Part shown: positions 63,911 to 64,000 of the stretch, in pieces
Layout of the letters: the number at the start of each line of letters is the position of its first letter
Position numbering within the stretch: the first letter of the stretch is position 1
Assembly (NCBI RefSeq): GCF_900112825.1
Contig: NZ_FONE01000010.1
Span: forward strand, 18,888 to 82,887
DNA length: 64,000 nt
Direction of reading: 5' to 3'
From: Nitrosomonas sp. Nm166
GTDB taxonomy: Bacteria > Pseudomonadota > Gammaproteobacteria > Burkholderiales > Nitrosomonadaceae
The notes under the pieces: model-generated
What the model was told of the DNA's origin: nothing
Seen by the model: only the letters and a program-made list of their open reading frames with translations
Database searches by the model: none
Translations under genes and position numbers: made by a program

Positions 63911-64000
63911 GGTCTGTTGACATTTCACATAGGTAGCCACAGATATCCACACGCTATGGCTACCATACTCTCAAAATTTCGCTTCAGTTTGTCGTATCGT
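63911..64000 (-). mobile_element. IS5-family insertion sequence end, running off the window
   Basis: GGTCTGTTGACATTTCA starts right after a CTAG at 63907-63910. CTAG fits the YTAR target sites of IS5-family elements. The other end lies outside the window, so the duplication itself cannot be confirmed. The transposase reads leftward toward this end. Confidence 0.65.
63925..64000 (-). CDS. IS5-family transposase, C-terminal end (partial)
   Basis: The minus strand from the window edge encodes RYDKLKRNFESMVAIACGYL and then WLPM before a TGA at 63925-63927. The RYDK...NF...W-L-P ending is typical of IS5-group DDE transposases. Only 24 codons are inside the window; the catalytic domain lies beyond it. 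The stop is 14 bases from the element's end. Confidence 0.65.
   Translation of the reverse strand, partial: RYDKLKRNFESMVAIACGYLWLPM

Noticed and set aside
1..64000. rRNA, tRNA genes and CRISPR arrays
   Set aside because: I saw no tRNA T-loop/acceptor pattern, no rRNA-like stretch and no series of regularly spaced direct repeats.

Overview
The window reads as chromosomal DNA of a Gram-negative betaproteobacterium, most likely a Nitrosomonas-like member of the Nitrosomonadaceae. This rests on the overall character of the housekeeping genes (bamD/rluD head to head, lipoyl-carrying lpd, proA, greB, DUF3422, the RimK-like/7TM-transglutaminase/zinc-protease trio), on outer-membrane lipoproteins and a porin, and on moderate GC. 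No rRNA, tRNA or nitrification gene is present, so the genus is inference.

Layout. 1-6.2 kb: end of a MITE-like repeat, a lipoprotein hydrolase, a cupin, an ArsC/Spx-like protein and a fatty-acid oxidation pair (fadN-like, fadA-like). 6.4-11.5 kb, minus strand: an unusual three-gene operon with an HK97-capsid/encapsulin-like protein followed by two large zinc-metallopeptidase-like proteins that share a repeated motif of about 20 residues. 11.65-11.8 kb: a complete 150-bp MITE-like element. 12.1-19.3 kb, plus strand: the most novel region. It holds a giant multicopper oxidase/galactose-oxidase-like fusion, a PatA-like S8 protease, a 72-residue CGGC protein, a stand-alone PatG-C-terminal-like protein, and four short peptide genes. 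The peptides share an N-terminal leader (consensus MNxMNxPGFTAExSxY) and have unrelated cores, mostly with even numbers of cysteines. The set looks like an undescribed ribosomal-peptide maturation locus without YcaO or lanthionine enzymes.

19.7-36.4 kb: a thioesterase, a small membrane protein, DUF3422, serine dehydratase, two paralogous PAS-GGDEF-EAL proteins flanking a thiopurine methyltransferase, a lipoprotein, and a DUF4331-TPR-HupE/UreJ operon. 36.7-44 kb: a stress island of groEL paralogue, broken dnaK paralogue, Lon-like protease and a DnaJ whose start codon appears to be ATA. 44-62.5 kb: ordinary genes (PEBP, hydroxyacid dehydrogenase, SMR transporter, greB, ychJ, CPBP protease, a frameshifted PilZ-like gene, porin, rluD, bamD, universal stress protein, hydrolase, REC-REC-GGDEF, the RimK-like trio, lpd, proA). 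63.2-64 kb: a DUF4338/DruA-like gene cut by an IS5-family element that runs off the window and has a CTAG target sequence at its border.

Several one-base frameshifts (peptide 4, dnaK, PilZ-like) could be real decay or assembly error. All family assignments are from reading the sequence, without database searches.
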